A stretch of DNA of 64,000 nt, taken from Azospirillum doebereinerae. GTDB taxonomy: Bacteria; Pseudomonadota; Alphaproteobacteria; Azospirillales; Azospirillaceae. Below are positions 54,428-62,331 of the stretch, piece after piece (the first letter of the stretch is position 1; each line of letters opens with the position of its first letter). Location: NCBI RefSeq assembly GCF_003989665.1, contig NZ_RZIJ01000020.1:62001-126000 (forward strand), in the 5' to 3' direction. Position numbers and translations under genes: made by a program. The notes under the pieces are model-generated. The model had not been told where the DNA came from and did no database searches. It worked only from the letters and a program-made list of their open reading frames with translations.

Positions 54428-55607
54428 CGATCAGCTCCTGCTTGGTGTCGAGCTCGGTGTCGATCTTCACCGCGATGTTGTCGTTGCGCTGCCCCATGTG
54501 GCCGGCGAACAGCGGAATCGTCTTGCTGAACACCAGCACCGCGTTCTCGGGGTTGATGCGCAGTTTCAGCGACTGGCCCTTCTGCCAGGCCAGCACCTCG
54601 CCCAGCGGGACCTTGGTCTCCGCCAGCACCGCCACCAGTTCCAGCTTCGAGCGCATCAGCTCGTTCTTCAGGTGGTTCTCCCACACCGTGTCGTGGCCGA
54701 ACTTCTCGCCCATGAACATCTGCACCAGCTTTCCGCGCACCGGCTCCAGCGTGGAGTAGGGGATGACGATGTCGATGTGGCCGGTGCGGCGCTCCACCTC
54801 CACGGCGATGCGGACGCGGATGACGGCGTTGGTCGCCCGCGTGATGGTGGCGAATTGCGGGTTCACCTCCAGCCGGTCGAAGACGAAGTCGATCTGCGCC
54901 AGCGGGTCGAAGGACTGTCCCAGATCCTGGAGGATCACCTTCATCATGCGCTCGGTCATCTTGCGCTCGATGGAGGTGTAGGCGCGCCCGTCGATCCGCC
55001 CCGGCCGCGACCGCCGGCCGCCCAGCAGCACGTCCATCATGCAGTAGATCAGCGCGCTGTCGATGGACACCAGCATCTGGTTGTCCCACTGCTCGGCCCG
55101 CGCGACGCCGATCAGGGCCGGCAGTTCGATGGTGTCCTGGAAGTCGGTGTAGCGCAGCCACTCGATCCGCATCAGCGACGCCTCCACGTTGGTCGAGGCG
55201 AACTGGCGCAGCGAGGTGTTCAGCAGCCGCACCATGCGGTCGAACACCACGTCGAGCATCGGCAGCCGGTCCTTGTTGACCGTCGTCGAGTTGACCAGCC
55301 GCTCGATGGCGCTCAGCACCGCCCCGTCCCCCGACGGCGCGTCGAAGTTCAGCAGCCGGTCGATCTCCTCCTGGTTGAGGAGCTTGGCCTCGCCCGAGAA
55401 GCCGGCCAGCGCCGCCTTGGCGGCCTCCGCCAGCGCCGCCTTGGCGGCATCGGAATGGGCGGTTGCCGGAGCGGCCGCGGTTTCCCAATCGGCGTCGGAC
55501 CAGTCGTCCTTGATGCCGTCCGGCGGCACGATGGGGGCCGCGACGGGGGACGGCTGGTTCGATCCGTGGGTCTCGCCCTGGAAAGGGTCGGCGGGGGCGT
55601 TCGTCAT
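54408..55607 (-). CDS. fliM: Flagellar motor switch protein FliM
   Basis: A 399-residue C-ring protein, longer than enterobacterial FliM because of an N-terminal extension of about 70 residues rich in Ala. The FliM hallmarks are LLNQEEIDRLLNFD (about residues 77-90), RLLNTSLRQFASTNVEASLM, YCMMDVLLGGRRSRPGR, and a C-terminal surface-presentation domain with VPLGEVLAWQKGQSLKLRIN. The usual CheY-binding segment LSQAEIDALL is represented by this LLNQEEIDRLL. It is the second gene of the fliL operon. Confidence 0.94.
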   Translation of the reverse strand: MTNAPADPFQGETHGSNQPSPVAAPIVPPDGIKDDWSDADWETAAAPATAHSDAAKAALAEAAKAALAGFSGEAKLLNQEEIDRLLNFDAPSGDGAVLSAIERLVNSTTVNKDRLPMLDVVFDRMVRLLNTSLRQFASTNVEASLMRIEWLRYTDFQDTIELPALIGVARAEQWDNQMLVSIDSALIYCMMDVLLGGRRSRPGRIDGRAYTSIERKMTERMMKVILQDLGQSFDPLAQIDFVFDRLEVNPQFATITRATNAVIRVRIAVEVERRTGHIDIVIPYSTLEPVRGKLVQMFMGEKFGHDTVWENHLKNELMRSKLELVAVLAETKVPLGEVLAWQKGQSLKLRINPENAVLVFSKTIPLFAGHMGQRNDNIAVKIDTELDTKQELIDGLLSH

Positions 55608-55635
55608 CCGTGCCTCTGGGGTTCGATCGCGGGCG

Positions 55636-56172
55636 CTATTGCGTGAGCAGGCTGCGCAGCAGGACGTCGGCGACGGCGTCCCGGTTGCTGTCGGGTTGGG
55701 CGGCGATCAGGTTGAAGCGCCGGCGGATTTCGGTGCGCAGCCGGTGGAGACCGGCGGACCCCTCCAGATCGTCCTGGTCGAGGTTGCGCAGGAACTCCTG
55801 GAGGGCGTCGACCAACTGGGGCATGGCCTTGTCCACCCGCGCCCGCTCGGCCGGCGCCACGGCGAGGCTGAGGCCGATCTTCAGGAAGCGCGACGGGCTG
55901 TTCGGGCGCAGGTTGACGATCATCTCCGGCAGGTCGATCACCCCCTGGGCCAACTCCTGGGCGGGGATGGACGGGGACCACAGCCGCTCCAGCCGCTCCG
56001 TCCCGGCCGACAGCCAATAGCCGCCGATCCCGGCCGCCACGACCGCGCCCAGCGCCACGGCGCCCAGCAGCAGGCGGGCCAGCGGCAGGACGAGGACGTA
56101 GACGCGGCGCGACCCGGCCAGCGGCCCCAGCCTTTCCATCCCCGCCGCCTCGGCTCCCGTTCGTGTATTCAT
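55636..56172 (-). CDS. fliL: Flagellar basal-body-associated protein FliL
   Basis: A 178-residue protein with one membrane helix (LLLGAVALGAVVAAGIGGYW) and a periplasmic domain PEMIVNLRPNSPSRFLKIGL, then ARVDKAMPQLVDALQEFLRN with LDQDDLEGSAGLHRLRTEI, which is the FliL pattern. The ATG at 56172 has AGGA upstream; the frame is open further but crosses the divergent promoter region. It stabilises the stator and motor. It is the first gene of fliL-fliM-DUF6468-motE-fliK-flgD. Confidence 0.92.
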   Translation of the reverse strand: MNTRTGAEAAGMERLGPLAGSRRVYVLVLPLARLLLGAVALGAVVAAGIGGYWLSAGTERLERLWSPSIPAQELAQGVIDLPEMIVNLRPNSPSRFLKIGLSLAVAPAERARVDKAMPQLVDALQEFLRNLDQDDLEGSAGLHRLRTEIRRRFNLIAAQPDSNRDAVADVLLRSLLTQ

Positions 56173-56359
56173 CGGTCCTGCCCGCTTGAGATTGCCGAAA
56201 ATTTTAGTCGTCCCGCCGATCTCTGGAGTTTTAGAGACTTTGTTCTTTCCGGCTCTCCGGTTTTTTACTCCGCTTAAAAGTCGCGCCGGTAATTTGGTCC
56301 GGTGCGCAGGGCGAAGACTAGGCCCCCCGATTTTCGGAAACTTTAAAGGTGCGGGCATC
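56173..56359. promoter_or_regulatory. Divergent promoter region between fliL and fliF
   Basis: 187 bp, clearly AT-richer than its surroundings, with T-runs at 56260-56266 and the TTTAAA-type sequences GGAAACTTTAAAGGT (56336-56350) and GCTTAAAAG (56272-56280). It must hold promoters for both flagellar operons. The exact elements are not assigned. Confidence 0.55.
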
Positions 56360-58090
56360 GTGGACAGTCTGATCGACACTTTGCGGTCGCTGGGCCGTGG
56401 ACGCCTCCTGGTGCTGGCCGGCACCGGCGTCGGCATCGTCCTGGCGGTGGCCGTCCTGGCGATGCTGCTGTCGCGGCCGCACATGACCGCCCTGTACAGC
56501 GGGCTGGAGCCGGCGGAAGCCGGCCGCATCGTCAAGGCCGTCGAGGCCATGGGCGTGCCGGTGAACGCCGCCTTCGACGGCACCACCATCGAGGTGCCCC
56601 AGGCCGAGGCGTCCCGCCTGCGCATGATGCTGGCCGAACAGGGGCTGCCGTCGCGCGGCGGCGTCGGCTACGAGCTGTTCGACACCGACAAGCCGCTCGG
56701 CATCACCAGCTTCATGCAGCGGATGAACCGCCTGCGCGCGCTGGAAGGGGAGCTTGGCCGCACCATCGAGACGCTGTCCGGCGTCGAGGCGGCGCGCGTC
56801 CACATCGTGCTGCCCGAGCGCGAGGAGTTCTCGCGCAGCGCGCCCAAGCCGACCGCGTCCATCGTGGTGCGCATGCGCGGCCGCGCCGGGATGGAGCGCA
56901 AACAGGCGCTGTCGATCCGCCATCTGGTGTCCGCCGCCGTGCCCAACCTGAAGCCCGGCGCCGTCACTGTGATGGACTCGTCGGGCGAGCTGCTGCTGAG
57001 CGAGGACGACGGGCCGGGGCTGGCGTCCGCCCGCTCGGACGGGCTGCGCGTCGCCGCCGAGACTCGGGTGGCGCGCGCCATCGAGCAGATGCTGGTGGCG
57101 CGGCTCGGCGCCGGCAACGTCCGCGTCCAGGTCGCCGCCGAGGTCGAGACCAAGCGCGAGGTGGTGCGCAGCCAGACCTTCGACCCGAACAGTCAGGTCG
57201 TCCGCTCCACCCAGACGGTGCAGGAGCAGGAGCGCAGCAGCGACAGCAACGGCGACCCCCCAGTCACCGCCGAGCAGAACCTTCCCCAGCGCGACGTGCG
57301 CGCCCAGGCGCAGACCCAGCAGTCGTCGAACGACAACAAGCGCCAGGAGGAGACCGTCAACTACGAGATCTCCAATGTTGCCCGCGAAACGGTGATCGAG
57401 CCGGGCGACGTGCGCCGCCTCAGCGTCGCCGTTCTGGTCAACGGCACCTGGAAGACCGCCGCCGACGGCACCCGCCAGTACGAGCCGCGCGCCGCCGAGG
57501 AGTTGCAGCGGCTGGGCGAATTGGTGCGCTCGGCGATGGGCTTCGACCAAGCGCGCGGCGACCGGGTGACGGTGGACAATCTGGAGTTCGTCGAACTGGC
57601 CCCCGATCTGGCGCCGCGCAACCTGTCCGACGAGATCACCGAGACGCTCAGCCGCAACGTCATGACGCTGATCCAGTGGGTGATCCTGCTGGTGCTGTCG
57701 GCCCTGCTGATCCTGGTCGGCCTGCGTCCGCTGATCCGCCGCGTCTTCCCGGCGCCCGAGCCCGTGGTGGCCGAGGCGGCGCCCGCGCTGGCCGGCGCCG
57801 CTGGCGGCGCCATGCCGCAGCTGACCGGCCCGGCCATGGCGGCGGGCGGCGCGGCGGGGGCGGTGTCCGGCGGGACGGCGGGCAGCGAGGGCGAGGGTGG
57901 CGTGCCCGGCCTGGAGGCGACGCCCCAGCCGCTCGGCATCGAGGAGGCGATGGACCAGCTGATCGAGCTGCGCACGGTGGAGGGGCGCGTCCGCGCCTCC
58001 TCAATCCGCCGGCTCGGCGACATGGTGGACCAGTACCCGGACGAGGCCATCGATATCCTTCGGTCCTGGCTCTATGAGGAGGCGGCGTGA
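56360..58090 (+). CDS. fliF: Flagellar MS-ring protein FliF
   Basis: A 576-residue inner-membrane protein starting at GTG 56360, with AAAGGT upstream. The first membrane helix is LVLAGTGVGIVLAVAVLAML. The ring-building parts are YSGLEPAEAGRIVKAVEAMG, ARVHIVLPEREEFSR, PTASIVVRMRG and LVSAAVPNLKPGAVTVMD. The second helix is WVILLVLSALLILVGLRPLI and the C-terminal FliG-binding tail follows (about 520-576). It is the platform of the basal body. The stop overlaps the fliH start. Confidence 0.95.
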   Translation: MDSLIDTLRSLGRGRLLVLAGTGVGIVLAVAVLAMLLSRPHMTALYSGLEPAEAGRIVKAVEAMGVPVNAAFDGTTIEVPQAEASRLRMMLAEQGLPSRGGVGYELFDTDKPLGITSFMQRMNRLRALEGELGRTIETLSGVEAARVHIVLPEREEFSRSAPKPTASIVVRMRGRAGMERKQALSIRHLVSAAVPNLKPGAVTVMDSSGELLLSEDDGPGLASARSDGLRVAAETRVARAIEQMLVARLGAGNVRVQVAAEVETKREVVRSQTFDPNSQVVRSTQTVQEQERSSDSNGDPPVTAEQNLPQRDVRAQAQTQQSSNDNKRQEETVNYEISNVARETVIEPGDVRRLSVAVLVNGTWKTAADGTRQYEPRAAEELQRLGELVRSAMGFDQARGDRVTVDNLEFVELAPDLAPRNLSDEITETLSRNVMTLIQWVILLVLSALLILVGLRPLIRRVFPAPEPVVAEAAPALAGAAGGAMPQLTGPAMAAGGAAGAVSGGTAGSEGEGGVPGLEATPQPLGIEEAMDQLIELRTVEGRVRASSIRRLGDMVDQYPDEAIDILRSWLYEEAA

Positions 58091-58830
58091 TGGCGGCGGC
58101 CTACCCGCGCTACCGCTTCGACCACAGCTTCGGCGCGCCGGTCGCGGCGCCGGTCGTGGTCGCGGAGGCGCCCGATCCGCTCGACCAGCCGCGCCACTCC
58201 GACCGCGCGCTGCACCAGGCGCTGGCCGAGGCGCGCGGCGCGGCGCTGGCAGAAGGGGTGCTCCAGGGCCGGTGCGAGGGCGAGGCGCTCGCCCGGCGGC
58301 GGATCGAGGCCGAAGTTGCCGACACGCTGGACCGGCTGGCTGGGCGCCTCGCCGAACTGGACGCCGCGCACGCCGCGCAGTTGGAGCGTTTGGAGGCGCA
58401 GGGCGCCGCCCTGCTGGTGGCGCTGGTGCGCCGGCTGAGTCCGCGCCTGCTGGACACCGTCGCCCGCGCCGAGGTCGAGCGGGTGGCGCTGGACGCCCTG
58501 CGCGCGGCCGGCGGCGCGCCGGTCCTGCAATTGCGCGTCCATCCCGAGGTGAGCGGCCCGCTGGCCGAACGGCTGGCCGGCGAGACCGTCTTCAAGGGCC
58601 GGCTCGACGTCGTTCCCGACGCCGCGCTGGACCGGGGCGCGCTCGACGCGTCGTGGGAGTCCGGCGGCCTGCGCCGCGACCCGGCGGCGCTGGACCGCGC
58701 CGTGGCCGAACTGGCGGACCGCGCGCTGTCCCTGATCGGGCCTGCCGCCGCCCCTTCCGCTGCGTCCCCCTCTCCCCCCCGGGGAGAGGGCTGGGGTGAG
58801 GGGGACGCACCGCATGATGTCACCGGATGA
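58090..58830 (+). CDS. fliH: FliH-like flagellar export regulator with a repeat-derived C-terminus
   Basis: A 246-residue protein immediately after fliF (TGATG overlap; GTG 58087 also possible). It has the FliH layout: a short N-terminal region, a helical ALAEARGAALAEGVLQGRCE with small-residue spacing, a coiled coil (AHAAQLERLEAQGAALLVAL), and a C-terminal domain with LQLRVHPEVSGPLAERLAG. The last 22 residues (SAASPSPPRGEGWGEGDAPH and the last two) are encoded by the palindromic repeat at 58761-58809 and are unlike the rest. FliH binds the FliI ATPase, and fliI is not in this window. Confidence 0.8.
   Translation: MAAAYPRYRFDHSFGAPVAAPVVVAEAPDPLDQPRHSDRALHQALAEARGAALAEGVLQGRCEGEALARRRIEAEVADTLDRLAGRLAELDAAHAAQLERLEAQGAALLVALVRRLSPRLLDTVARAEVERVALDALRAAGGAPVLQLRVHPEVSGPLAERLAGETVFKGRLDVVPDAALDRGALDASWESGGLRRDPAALDRAVAELADRALSLIGPAAAPSAASPSPPRGEGWGEGDAPHDVTG
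58761..58809. repeat. Palindromic repeat inside the 3' end of fliH
   Basis: The arms TGCGTCCCCCTC (58761-58772) and GAGGGGGACGCA (58798-58809) are exact complements, with an inner CTCTCCCC/GGGGAGAG stem. It is related to the other C/G-rich palindromes of the window and is read as coding sequence of fliH. Confidence 0.75.
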
Positions 58831-58885
58831 TCCGGCGCCTTTCGACCGGCGGAAAGTCTGCTTTCCATCCCTGGAATCCACGCCG

Positions 58886-58931
58886 CGCCTCCCCCTCACC
58901 CCGACCCTCTCCCCGGGGGGTGAGGGAGGCG
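58886..58931. repeat. Palindromic repeat between fliH and fliN
   Basis: Outer arms CGCCTCCC and GGGAGGCG with an internal CCCTCTCCCCGGGGGG stem. It is of the same general class as 58761-58809 but in the reverse arrangement, 77 bases further on. The rest of the 58831-59002 gap holds the fliN ribosome site (GAGGCGAG) and nothing else seen. Confidence 0.65.
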
Positions 58932-59002
58932 ATGATCGGCCCCCCTGAACGACCCCACGTCACCGACCATCCCATTTCTCCCGACAGAGGCGAGAACGCA
59001 TC

Positions 59003-59317
59003 ATGCCCCCCTTGAACCTCGACATCCTGGACGACGACACCAAATCCGCCGAGAAGGGCTACGACGGCCCGATGAACGCGATCTACAACGTCCCGGTGGA
59101 CGTCCAGGTCGTGCTCGGCCGCACCAGCATGCTGGTGGCGCAACTGCTCAAGCTCGGGCGCGGCGCCGTGCTGGAGCTGGAACGCAAGGTCGACGAACCG
59201 GTGGAGGTGCTGGTCAACCACCGCCTCGTGGCGCGCGGCGAGGTGGTCATCGTCGAGGACCAGCGCCTGGGCGTCACCCTGACCGAGATCGTCCGCACCG
59301 ACCTCGACCTCGATTGA
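59003..59317 (+). CDS. fliN: Flagellar motor switch protein FliN
   Basis: A 104-residue C-ring protein. The core is AIYNVPVDVQVVLGRTSMLV, LLKLGRGAVLELERKVDEPV and EVLVNHRLVARGEVVIVEDQ with LGVTLTEIV, the FliN/SpoA fold. The length is normal for alphaproteobacterial FliN. It lies 14 bases before fliP. With FliM and FliG it forms the torque-generating and switching ring. Confidence 0.95.
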   Translation: MPPLNLDILDDDTKSAEKGYDGPMNAIYNVPVDVQVVLGRTSMLVAQLLKLGRGAVLELERKVDEPVEVLVNHRLVARGEVVIVEDQRLGVTLTEIVRTDLDLD

Positions 59318-59331
59318 CCGGAGACCGGATC

Positions 59332-60144
59332 ATGACCCGTCGAGGCGCCGCCATCCCGGCCGTGACCCTGGCGACGGCCGTCCTGCTGGCCGCCTTGGCG
59401 CTCGCCGGGCCGGCCGTCGCGGCGCCGCTGGATCTCGGCCTCGACGCGCTGGGGTCGCTGGGCGACGGCGGCGGGCTGTCGGGGCGCATCATCCAGGGCA
59501 TCGTCCTGCTGACGGTGCTCAGCGTCGCCCCCGGCCTGCTGATCATGGTGACCTGCTTCACCCGGATCATCGTGGTGCTGTCGCTGCTGCGCTCGGCGCT
59601 GGGGCTTCAGCAGTCGCCGCCCAACATGGTGCTGATCAGCCTCGCCATGTTCCTGACCTTCCACATCATGGGGCCGACCATCGACAGCGCCTGGCAGGAC
59701 GGGTTGCGCCCGCTGCTGAACGAGCAGGTGACCCACGAGCAGGGGCTGGAACGGATGATCGAGCCCTTTCGGGGCTTCATGACCGCCCATGTGCGCGAGC
59801 GCGACCTCGCCGCCTTCGCCTCCTTCTCGGCCCGGCCCGCCAAGCCCGGCGAGGAGACCAAGGAGGCGCCGGCCAAGCCGGTCACCGCCGAGACGGTGGA
59901 ACTGCGCCTGCTGATGCCGGCCTTCCTGCTGTCGGAGCTGCGCCGCGCCTTCGAGATCGGCTTCCTGCTGTTCCTGCCCTTCCTGGTGATCGACATGGTG
60001 GTGGCGGCGATCCTGATGGCGATGGGCATGATGATGCTGCCGCCGGTGATGATCGCGCTGCCGTTCAAGATCATCTTCTTCGTGCTGACCGACGGCTGGT
60101 TCCTGATCGCCGGCAGCCTGATCCGTTCCTACGGCGCGGGGTGA
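59332..60144 (+). CDS. fliP: Flagellar type III export protein FliP
   Basis: A 270-residue export-gate protein with a cleaved signal (LLAALALAGPAVAAPLDLGL) and FliP signatures GLLIMVTCFTRIIVVLSLLR, SALGLQQSPPNMVLISLAMF and LTFHIMGP. The C-terminal half has LLMPAFLLSELRRAFEIGFL, FLPFLVIDMVVAAILMAMGM and MMLPPVMIALPFKIIFFVLT with DGW. The insert at about 160-185 is charged. It is the core of the export gate with FliQ and FliR, which are not in this window. Confidence 0.95.
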   Translation: MTRRGAAIPAVTLATAVLLAALALAGPAVAAPLDLGLDALGSLGDGGGLSGRIIQGIVLLTVLSVAPGLLIMVTCFTRIIVVLSLLRSALGLQQSPPNMVLISLAMFLTFHIMGPTIDSAWQDGLRPLLNEQVTHEQGLERMIEPFRGFMTAHVRERDLAAFASFSARPAKPGEETKEAPAKPVTAETVELRLLMPAFLLSELRRAFEIGFLLFLPFLVIDMVVAAILMAMGMMMLPPVMIALPFKIIFFVLTDGWFLIAGSLIRSYGAG

Positions 60145-60148
60145 GGCG

Positions 60149-60442
60149 ATGGAAACGCTGCCGCCTCTCCCCCTGCCGGCCAGCCTCGCCGACAGCCTGT
60201 TGGCCCTGGCGCGCCGCCGTGGCGTGGCGGTGGCCGACGACGGCTCCCTTGGCGGCCCCGATGGCGTTTCCAACGACGGTTCCATCGCCACGCTGCTGGC
60301 CGCCATCGAACCGCGCCCGCTGATCCCTCACCCGCTGCTGCTGGTGGCGGGCGCGGTGATGGCGGTGGCCTTCCGCCACGACCGCCGTCTCGCCGTACCG
60401 CCCGCCGGCGACGCCCCCCCTTCCGCCGATTGTTCCTTCTGA
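60149..60442 (+). CDS. FlhB C-terminal-domain-like small protein
   Basis: A 97-residue soluble protein between fliP and fliG. LADSLLALARRRGVAVADDG, then ATLLAAIEPRPLIPHPLLLV and AGAVMAVAFRHDRR, line up by eye with the last part of the FlhB cytoplasmic domain (pattern IxxLAxxxxVPIVEDxxLAxxLxxxxxxxxIPxxLxxxVAxVLAxVYR). The NPTH autocleavage motif and membrane part are absent. Similar stand-alone proteins (FlhX in Helicobacter) can substitute for the FlhB C-domain. It lies four bases after fliP. Confidence 0.6.
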   Translation: METLPPLPLPASLADSLLALARRRGVAVADDGSLGGPDGVSNDGSIATLLAAIEPRPLIPHPLLLVAGAVMAVAFRHDRRLAVPPAGDAPPSADCSF

Positions 60443-60451
60443 GGTGCCGCC

Positions 60452-61480
60452 ATGGGAACGCCGATCAAGATCCGCGAGAACTACAAGAGCCTGAACGGCG
60501 CCGAGAAAAGCGCCATCATCTTCCTGGCGCTGGGCGAGGAGCGCGGCTCGCGGCTGATGGAGCGGCTGGACGAGGACGAGATCCGCATCGTCAGCCGGGC
60601 GATGGCCACGCTGGGCAACGTCACCTCGAATCTCGTGGAATCGCTGCTGCGCGTCTTCACCGAGCGCTTCGCCAACACGGGCTCCGTCGTCGGCTCCTAC
60701 GACAGCACCGAGCGGATGCTGAACCGCTTCCTGCCCAACGACCGCGTCACCGAGATCATGGGCGAGATCCGCGGTCCCGCCGGCCGGACGATGTGGGAGA
60801 AGATGTCGAACGTCAACGAGGGGGTGTTGGCCGCCTATCTGTCCGGGGAATACCCGCAGACGGCCGCCGTCATCCTGTCGAAGATGCGCGCCGACCACGC
60901 GGCGAAGGTGCTGGTCCTGCTGCCGCCCTCGGTGCGCGCCGAGGTGATCGAGCGCATGATCCAGATCGAATCGGTGCAACGCGAGGTGCTGCTGGACATC
61001 GAATCGATCCTGCACAACGAGTTCATGGCGAATTACGCCCGCACCCACGGCAACGATTCGCTGGAGCGCATGGCCGACATCTTCAACCGCATCGACCGCG
61101 AGACCCTGACCGAGATCTTCGCCGAGCTGGAACCGGCGATGCCGGAGCCGACCATCCGCATCAAGCAGCTGATGTTCACCTTCGAGGATCTGATGCGGCT
61201 CGACCGCGTGTCGTTGCAGACGGTGATCCGCCGCTGCGACACCGGCCAGCTCGCCATCGCGCTGAAGGGCGCGCAGGCCCAGCAGCGCGACCATTTCCTG
61301 TCGGTGCTGTCGGAGCGCGCCCGCCTGATCCTCCAGGACGAGATCGAGAACATGGGGCCGCTGCGCATGCGCGACGTCAACGACGCCCAGGCGGAGATCG
61401 TCGCCTTGGCCAAGACGCTGGCCGACGACGGCAACATCGTCATCCCGCAATCCGACGATTCCGACGCCGTGGTTTACTGA
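60452..61480 (+). CDS. fliG: Flagellar motor switch protein FliG
   Basis: A 342-residue torque protein. The N-terminal FliF-binding part is SLNGAEKSAIIFLALGEERG; the middle ARM part has YLSGEYPQTAAVILSKMRAD and AAKVLVLLPPSVRAEVIERM. The C-terminal charged motor face shows MFTFEDLMRLDRVSLQTVIR and LSERARLILQDEIENMGPLR, with the conserved Arg/Asp/Glu set. It lies 9 bases after the FlhB-like gene. fliG usually follows fliF, but here it comes after fliP. Confidence 0.95.
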   Translation: MGTPIKIRENYKSLNGAEKSAIIFLALGEERGSRLMERLDEDEIRIVSRAMATLGNVTSNLVESLLRVFTERFANTGSVVGSYDSTERMLNRFLPNDRVTEIMGEIRGPAGRTMWEKMSNVNEGVLAAYLSGEYPQTAAVILSKMRADHAAKVLVLLPPSVRAEVIERMIQIESVQREVLLDIESILHNEFMANYARTHGNDSLERMADIFNRIDRETLTEIFAELEPAMPEPTIRIKQLMFTFEDLMRLDRVSLQTVIRRCDTGQLAIALKGAQAQQRDHFLSVLSERARLILQDEIENMGPLRMRDVNDAQAEIVALAKTLADDGNIVIPQSDDSDAVVY

Positions 61481-61482
61481 CC

Positions 61483-62193
61483 ATGACGCCCGGCGATCTC
61501 TCCGCCTTGATTCCGCACGCCCCCGCGGCGTTGGTCGAGCGCTTCCGCGCGGTCCAGGGCTCCTCCCTCCAAGATGGTGACGGCGGACCGGACGTCACGG
61601 GATCGGCGATGCGGCTGCTGGAGCTTCTGGAAACGCTCGATCCCGCCGAGGCGGCCTTGGCGCGCGGCTGCCTGCCTCGCTGCGATTCGACCTTCGGGGC
61701 CGGGCTGGCGCTGTTTCTGGCGGTGTCGGAGGAGGGGTGCCGGGGTTGGCTCGGGGACGAGGCGGCGGCGCTGCTGGCCGGGCTGGACGGCGGGCTGCTG
61801 CTCGACGAGTGCGACCGCGCGCTGACGCCGCGCTTCCAGCCGGTCGACGGGCGGATGTGGCGGGTGCTGCGGGTGCCGCTGCAGGACAGCGCGGCCGGGC
61901 TGCTCTGCGCCACCAGCGTCGACGACGGTCTGGCCGACGCCTTCACCGTGGTGCTCCAGGCGCGGCCGGAGCGTCTGGGCGCGGTGCAACTGATGGCGAC
62001 CGTCGCCGCGCGCCGGCTGGACGTGACGCTGCGGGCGGCGTCCGGGCTGCCGGCGGAGCTGTTGGCCGACCTGCACGAGGGCTTCCGCGCCGCGCTGGCC
62101 GATTGCCGGTTGGACGGCTCGTTGACGGTCGGGCCGCTGGCCGGCGCGTGGCTCGGGCTGGACGACACGCTGACCTCCGACCTTGCGCTGTAG
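61483..62193 (+). CDS. Hypothetical protein of the flagellar operon (236 aa)
   Basis: I do not recognise this family. It follows fliG by two bases, so it is cotranscribed. The product is soluble, Leu/Ala-rich and acidic, with segments such as MTPGDLSALIPHAPAALVER, MRLLELLETLDPAEAALARG and LPAELLADLHEGFRAALADC. It has no signal, membrane helix or repeats. Codon use is normal. It could be an operon-specific flagellar accessory protein. Confidence 0.65.
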   Translation: MTPGDLSALIPHAPAALVERFRAVQGSSLQDGDGGPDVTGSAMRLLELLETLDPAEAALARGCLPRCDSTFGAGLALFLAVSEEGCRGWLGDEAAALLAGLDGGLLLDECDRALTPRFQPVDGRMWRVLRVPLQDSAAGLLCATSVDDGLADAFTVVLQARPERLGAVQLMATVAARRLDVTLRAASGLPAELLADLHEGFRAALADCRLDGSLTVGPLAGAWLGLDDTLTSDLAL

Positions 62194-62215
62194 CCGGGCG
62201 GCACTTGATTAAAAT

Positions 62216-62246
62216 GGAGTTTAAATTCTCCGGAACTCCCGGGAGT
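62216..62246. promoter_or_regulatory. Palindrome pair ahead of the response regulator
   Basis: GGAGTTTAAATTCTCC (62216-62231) is a near-palindrome centred on TTTAAA. It is followed by the perfect 12-bp palindrome ACTCCCGGGAGT (62235-62246). Both lie in the 138-bp gap between the flagellar operon and the response regulator at 62332. They could be an operator, or a transcription boundary. Confidence 0.4.
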
Positions 62247-62331
62247 GGCCGAAACGCGCCGTTGCGCGGGGGCGATTGTTGGCCGTAGTTGCTTGGTTCC
62301 ATCGTGACATCCAGGCCGAAGGGGCACCGCC

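Noticed and set aside
57660-58080. Alternative frames in the FliF C-terminal region
   Set aside because: Arg/Pro/Ala-rich shadows in both strands; the FliF frame carries the second membrane helix and the conserved tail.
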